From Actinomycetes bacterium (GTDB lineage Bacteria; Actinomycetota; Acidimicrobiia; Acidimicrobiales; Palsa-688): a stretch of 8,262 nucleotides of DNA. Shown here in pieces: positions 5,935-8,262 of the stretch. The DNA is taken from positions 1 to 8,262 of the forward strand of contig JAKBBA010000142.1 in NCBI GenBank assembly GCA_021808665.1, given 5' to 3'. Under the pieces are notes generated by a model. The model worked only from the letters and a program-made list of their open reading frames with translations, was not told where the DNA came from and did no database searches. Position 1 is the first letter of the stretch. The number at the start of each line of letters is the position of its first letter. The position numbers and the translations under genes are program-made.

Positions 5935-5965
5935 ATTGTAACGCTCTAATGCCGGGACGGTGCAA
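5935..5965 (-). promoter_or_regulatory. parAB promoter embedded in the repeat array
   Basis: The -10 box TACAAT (minus strand, 5940-5935) sits five bases before GTG 5929. A weak -35, TTGCAC (5965-5960), is 19 bases upstream and coincides with an array unit. Both boxes overlap the repeats, so a bound RHH protein would repress the operon. Confidence 0.5.
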
Positions 5966-6049
5966 CGCTGGGATGGTGCAACGTCTTACCGTCTCGGCTG
6001 TTGGCAGTTCAAACATTACAACGCTACAACGCTACAACGTTCCAATGCT
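5937..6049. repeat. 8-bp-phased iteron array: candidate centromere (parS) and operator
   Basis: The unit TACAACGC/T recurs on the plus strand at 6017, 6025, 6033 and (degenerate TCCAATGC) 6041, in perfect 8-bp tandem. Further units are TGTAACGC (5937), TCTAATGC (5945), TGCAACGC (5961) and TGCAACGT (5977). All starts differ by multiples of eight, so the weak central cells (5953, 5969, 5985-6016) are in register too. RHH partition proteins are known to bind short contiguous repeats of this kind upstream of their operon. Confidence 0.8.
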
Positions 6050-6089
6050 CCGCCTTGGCATGACCCGTGAACTCCCCAGCGAATCCGAT

Positions 6090-6131
6090 CGGGGGGCCCC
6101 TCCGAAGCCCCCCGTCAAGCAGGGGGGCTTC
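6090..6131. terminator. Two mutually exclusive GC-rich hairpins between divergent genes
   Basis: Hairpin 1: CGGGGGGC (6090-6097) with GCCCCCCG (6107-6114). Hairpin 2: GAAGCCCCCC (6104-6113) with GGGGGGCTTC (6122-6131). They share the central C-run, so only one can form at a time. They lie between parA (leftward) and the toxin-antitoxin locus (rightward), upstream of both promoters. No gene reads into them, so a barrier to divergent or antisense transcription is more likely than a gene-end terminator. Confidence 0.55.
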
Positions 6132-6177
6132 CGTCGCTGCCTCCCAACCATGTCCGGCCTTTGAAGCACAACAGAAG

Positions 6178-6205
6178 TTGACCTATTCACATTTCGTGAT
6201 ACGAT
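6178..6205 (+). promoter_or_regulatory. Promoter of the toxin-antitoxin locus
   Basis: -35 TTGACC (6178-6183), 16-base spacer, -10 TACGAT (6200-6205). Transcription would start near 6211-6213, after ATG 6207 and at GTG 6213, so the in-frame GTG could be the true leaderless start. The best -35 in the window. Confidence 0.5.
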
Positions 6206-6206
6206 A

Positions 6207-6447
6207 ATGAAAGTGGAGTTCCTTCCAGGTGCCTGCAAGCACGGGGTCACCGAGGACTCCATCCGCCACGTAGAGCAATCCCTCGCGTCAGAAGAGATCG
6301 GGGAGGATCCGGAGCGCTGGCTCTTTCTCGGTCCTGACCCTGCGGGCAAACCTTCTCGAAGTGGTGGTCGTCGTCCGACCGGATCACAGCCTCCTGGCCG
6401 TGCACGCCATGGGGATGCGCTCCAAGTACCGGCATCTCCTGCCATAG
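6207..6447 (+). pseudogene. Frameshifted RelE/BrnT-fold-like toxin
   Basis: The first 47 codons read MKVEFLPGACKHGVTEDSIR through PERWLFLGPDPAG. One extra A in the AAA at 6348-6350 then throws the frame. Dropping it continues NLLEVVVVVRPDHSLLAVHA, MGMRSKYRHLLP and a TAG at 6445-6447, giving a 79-residue protein whose G-PD-x-AG-NLLEVVV block and closing HAM-x-x-R-x-K-Y are typical of short toxins paired with RHH antitoxins. The partial BrnT-like protein at 8065 has the matching order H-N-VT, then T-DAGR-LLLVVV. So the corrected reading is well supported although neither frame alone is complete. As it stands the first half runs on in frame into the antitoxin. Natural inactivation, a sequencing error in the A-run, or programmed frameshifting could explain it; GGC-AAA-C is not a known strong slippery site. 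Confidence 0.72.
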
Positions 6448-6467
6448 GTGGAAGGAGCATCAACCCA

Positions 6468-6749
6468 ATGAGCGAACCAAAGAACTACGGCGTCTCGAGC
6501 GACGGCACCGTGCTGACCGAAAAGGTCATCGAGCGAGTCCAGGCCGAGGCCGAGGCCGGCTACGACGTAGACAAGCTGCTGAAGCAACGCCAGCGGGGCC
6601 GGCCCCTGATGGGTTCGGCAGCCGCCGACGCCCTGCCCGTGCGGATGGACCCCGACCTGCGAGCATCCGTCGTCGAGCGCGCCGAACACGACGGGGTGCC
6701 CCAAGGCGAGGTCGTCCGCAGAGCGCTCCGCCAGTACCTGGCTTCCTAA
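6468..6749 (+). CDS. RHH (CopG-type) antitoxin
   Basis: 93 residues from ATG 6468, with a Shine-Dalgarno-like GAAGGAG at 6451-6457 and a 20-base gap from the corrected toxin stop. Residues 1-50 (NYGVSSDGTVLTEKVIERVQ, then GYDVDKLLKQRQRGRP) are the toxin-facing arm seen in this antitoxin group. Residues 55-92 form a ribbon-helix-helix: strand ALPVRMD, helix PDLRASVVERAEHDG, then PQGEVVRRALRQYLAS. It should neutralise the toxin encoded just upstream and repress the shared promoter. The order, toxin first, is the reverse of vapBC but normal for BrnT-type loci. The antitoxin is intact while its toxin is frameshifted, so it may persist as a regulator or an anti-addiction copy. An in-frame run from 6207 (180 codons) could produce a toxin-half/antitoxin fusion. 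Confidence 0.85.
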   Translation: MSEPKNYGVSSDGTVLTEKVIERVQAEAEAGYDVDKLLKQRQRGRPLMGSAAADALPVRMDPDLRASVVERAEHDGVPQGEVVRRALRQYLAS

Positions 6750-6769
6750 CCCCAACGAGCGTCCTTGCT

Positions 6770-7873
6770 TCAGTCGGTTCGGGGCCGCGTGCGCCGTGTG
6801 GCAGCCGGCGGCCTGGCGGCCTCGGCGGGTGGGGGAGTGGGCTGGTCGAGTTGGGTTTGTAGGCGGCGGGTTTCGTCGCGGGCCCGGCCGGCCTCGGCTC
6901 TGAGGTCGTCGACTTGGGCGAGGAGGCGGGTGACTTCCGCGCTGCGGGCTTCGGCCAGCTCGGCGGCACCTTGGGCGCGGGCTTCGGCTCGGGCCAGGTC
7001 GATCTCGGCTCGGGCTCGTACACTGTCGAGCTCGGCGGCGTGGGTGATACCGAGACGTTCGGCGGTCTCCCGTCGGACCTCGTCGAGGGCGGTGGCGTGC
7101 TCGACGCGAAGACGGTCAAGGGTCTCGGCCTGTGCGATGCGGGTGGCGTCCAGCTCGGCTCGCAGCTCGCCGGCGACTCCCTCGGCTCGGGCCTGGGCGT
7201 CGCGTGCGGCGGTGACGGCGGCGGCGGCCTCGGTACGGGCTTCGTCGAGGGTACGGGCCAGCTCAGCGCGCAGGCTCTCGACGGCGGCGGTGTGCTCCAC
7301 CTGGAGGGAGTCGACGGCCGCAGCGTGCGCCTGGGCGGCTTCTCGGGCGTCGGCGACCGCGGCCGCCAGGTCGGCGCGGAGTTGGGCGTTGTCGGCTTCC
7401 AACGCTTCGACGCGTTCCCACGCCCCATTGGCCGCCTCTTCAGCCTCGGCCCGCTCGCTAGCCGCCTGACGAGCCGCCGTCTCCGCCGCAGCGCGGGTCT
7501 GGTTGGCCTTGGCGGCGATCTCCTCGGCTTGAGCCACCTGGCGGACGGTCTCGGCCCGGGCCGTCGCCAACTCCTCGGCTACCGCCTCAGGGTCGGCCAG
7601 AGCGGCGATGGCGTCCTCCACCCGGGCCACCTCGCCGGCGATCGCCGCCTGATGGCCGGCGACCAGCTCCCGTAGCCGCTCGAGGGACAGCGACAGGCTG
7701 GCCTCCGCCAGCCCAGGCGAAGGCGCCGGAGCCTCCTGGCCACTCTCGGCCCGGCGGGCCCGCTGGCGTTCCCGCCACGCCCGGGCCCGCTCGGCACCAT
7801 CCGCGTACAGCTTGACCCGCCCGCCAGTCGCCGGGCGGTCCCCGACCGGAGTGATGTCCTCGGTGTCTGCCAT
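6770..7873 (-). CDS. KfrA-like Ala-rich coiled-coil plasmid protein
   Basis: 367 residues from ATG 7873. The N-terminus has a basic motif, GGRVKLYADGAERARAWRER, followed by QRARRAESG (residues 18-45), probably the nucleic-acid-binding part. Residues about 60-345 are almost unbroken Ala/Glu/Arg heptads (e.g. VEALEADNAQLRADLAAAVA), a long coiled coil; the end is Pro/Arg-rich (PTPPPAEAARPP, then RRTRPRTD). KfrA proteins have this architecture, bind operators at their own promoter and support partition, but I see no clear KfrA_N domain, so the match is by architecture and context. It could instead be a structural or transfer protein. The start is set by TTGATC-N17-TAGGAT seven bases before the ATG; the frame runs on to 7909 inside the operators. 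It ends 20 bases from the convergent antitoxin stop. Confidence 0.8.
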   Translation of the reverse strand: MADTEDITPVGDRPATGGRVKLYADGAERARAWRERQRARRAESGQEAPAPSPGLAEASLSLSLERLRELVAGHQAAIAGEVARVEDAIAALADPEAVAEELATARAETVRQVAQAEEIAAKANQTRAAAETAARQAASERAEAEEAANGAWERVEALEADNAQLRADLAAAVADAREAAQAHAAAVDSLQVEHTAAVESLRAELARTLDEARTEAAAAVTAARDAQARAEGVAGELRAELDATRIAQAETLDRLRVEHATALDEVRRETAERLGITHAAELDSVRARAEIDLARAEARAQGAAELAEARSAEVTRLLAQVDDLRAEAGRARDETRRLQTQLDQPTPPPAEAARPPAATRRTRPRTD

Positions 7874-7874
7874 A

Positions 7875-7943
7875 ACGAACATCCTACCACCGTTCGTACG
7901 AACGATCAACTCATACGAACGTACGTAACGAACGTACGAACGC
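7875..7943. promoter_or_regulatory. Operator cluster of ACGAAC / CGTACG repeats
   Basis: ACGAAC occurs at 7875, 7898, 7915, 7928 and 7936, with one inverted GTTCGT at 7892. The palindrome CGTACG occurs at 7895, 7920 and 7933. The site at 7892-7903 is a full 12-bp palindrome between -35 and -10. The likely ligand is the KfrA-like protein itself. Confidence 0.7.
7881..7909 (-). promoter_or_regulatory. Promoter of the KfrA-like gene
   Basis: -35 TTGATC (7909-7904), 17-base spacer, -10 TAGGAT (7886-7881), then seven bases to ATG 7873. The spacer contains the palindrome GTTCGTACGAAC (7892-7903). Well formed and again leaderless. Confidence 0.65.
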
Positions 7944-7972
7944 TAGCGATTAGGCCTGCGAGAGAGCAGGGT

Positions 7973-8000
7973 CGACGCGGGGGCGCCCCCCGCCGCGTCG
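7973..8000. terminator. Strong GC hairpin between the divergent KfrA-like and BrnT-like genes
   Basis: CGACGCGG (7973-7980) pairs with CCGCGTCG (7993-8000), with GGG/CCC pairing (7981-7983 with 7989-7991) inside. Followed by AAGAAAGG on the plus strand. No gene ends here; it may insulate the two divergent promoters. Confidence 0.45.
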
Positions 8001-8038
8001 AAGAAAGGAACGGAGATAACCACCGTCGATCATTTCGC

Positions 8039-8057
8039 ACCACGCCCGTGGTACGGT
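8039..8057 (+). promoter_or_regulatory. Promoter/operator of the BrnT-like gene
   Basis: The inverted repeat ACCACG-CC-CGTGGT (8039-8052) abuts a -10-like TACGGT (8052-8057), seven bases before ATG 8065. Antitoxin/toxin complexes normally repress at such a site. No clear -35. Confidence 0.45.
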
Positions 8058-8064
8058 GGGGGTG

Positions 8065-8262
8065 ATGTTCGGGGAGGTGATGTGGACCGAAGACTCCGAA
8101 ACCCACATCGGCCGGCACAACGTGACCCCGCTCGAAGCCGAACAGGTTCTATACAGCCAGCCTCGCCTCACCGTCTCCGGCCGCGACGGCACCACGGAGG
8201 TCCTGGGCCAGACCGACGCCGGCCGGCTGCTGCTCGTCGTCGTCACCGAAGCCAGCGACGGG
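8065..8262 (+). CDS. BrnT-like toxin, N-terminal part (runs off the window)
   Basis: Open to the right edge, 66 codons seen. It reads MWTEDSETHIGRHNVTPLEA, then EQVLYSQPRLTVSGRDGTTE and VLGQTDAGRLLLVVVTEASD. The order W-x-E-D, H-x-x-RH-x-V-T-x-x-E-x-x-x-V, then G-x-T-x-x-GR-LLLVVV is that of BrnT-type (RelE-fold) ribonuclease toxins of about 90 residues, so perhaps two thirds are present. ATG 8065 fits the -10 spacing; ATG 8080 is the other in-frame start and is nearer the conserved part, but its GGAGG is only two bases away. A brnA-like antitoxin would be expected just past the window. The same fold appears in the frameshifted toxin at 6207. Confidence 0.7.
   Translation, partial: MFGEVMWTEDSETHIGRHNVTPLEAEQVLYSQPRLTVSGRDGTTEVLGQTDAGRLLLVVVTEASDG

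Noticed and set aside
5937..6049. CRISPR array
   Set aside because: Units are 8 bp and contiguous, with no spacers and no cas genes; partition iterons fit better.
6526..7675. Several long frames (both strands) overlapping the coiled-coil gene
   Set aside because: They are other frames of the repetitive Ala/Glu codons and give Ser/Arg, Gly or Pro-rich sequence without domains.
1..8262. The window as a complete circular plasmid
   Set aside because: Joining the right end to the left end does not continue the BrnT-like protein sensibly: the joined frame becomes Pro/Arg-rich at once.

Overview
The window looks like plasmid, or integrated-element, backbone from a high-GC actinobacterium. The strongest taxonomic cue is a WhiB-type Fe-S regulator (Cys at 40, 62, 65 and 71 plus GVWGG), a family confined to Actinobacteria and their phages and plasmids. 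The base composition, the GTG/TTG starts and the repeated pattern of a -10 box lying 5-8 nt before a start codon (probable leaderless mRNAs) agree with this. The genus cannot be told from the sequence.

Layout from left to right. At 1-265 is the 3' end of an unidentified plus-strand gene with a Pro/Ala/Thr repeat tail. At 511-1713 is a plus-strand AAA/STAND-like ATPase, bracketed by two copies of a ~107-bp direct repeat (220-327 and 1811-1918, about 93% identical by eye). Next comes a long run of minus-strand genes, read from right to left: a coiled-coil KfrA-like protein (7873-6770), parA (5929-5219) overlapping an RHH parB/parG-like gene (5222-4779), vapB (4684-4505) overlapping vapC (4508-4107), a two-domain HTH regulator (3653-3249), and whiB (3055-2696) overlapping an HTH replication-initiator-like gene (2699-1998). 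Two plus-strand toxin-antitoxin loci interrupt this run: a frameshifted toxin with an intact RHH antitoxin (6207-6749), and the start of a BrnT-like toxin (8065 to the window end).

The genes make a coherent maintenance module: partition (ParA, an RHH centromere-binding protein and an 8-bp-phased iteron array), a probable replication or copy-control operon (WhiB plus HTH protein), a KfrA-like coiled coil with its own operator cluster, and up to three toxin-antitoxin loci. Both divergent intergenic regions (parA | toxin pseudogene, and kfrA-like | brnT-like) share one design: operator repeats at the promoter of the leftward gene, then a GC-rich hairpin, then the rightward gene.

The points most worth following up are the repeat-bracketed ATPase cassette, which would excise cleanly without altering the upstream protein; the 8-bp array upstream of parAB; the toxin frameshift that makes an open toxin-antitoxin fusion frame; and the WhiB/HTH overlap.
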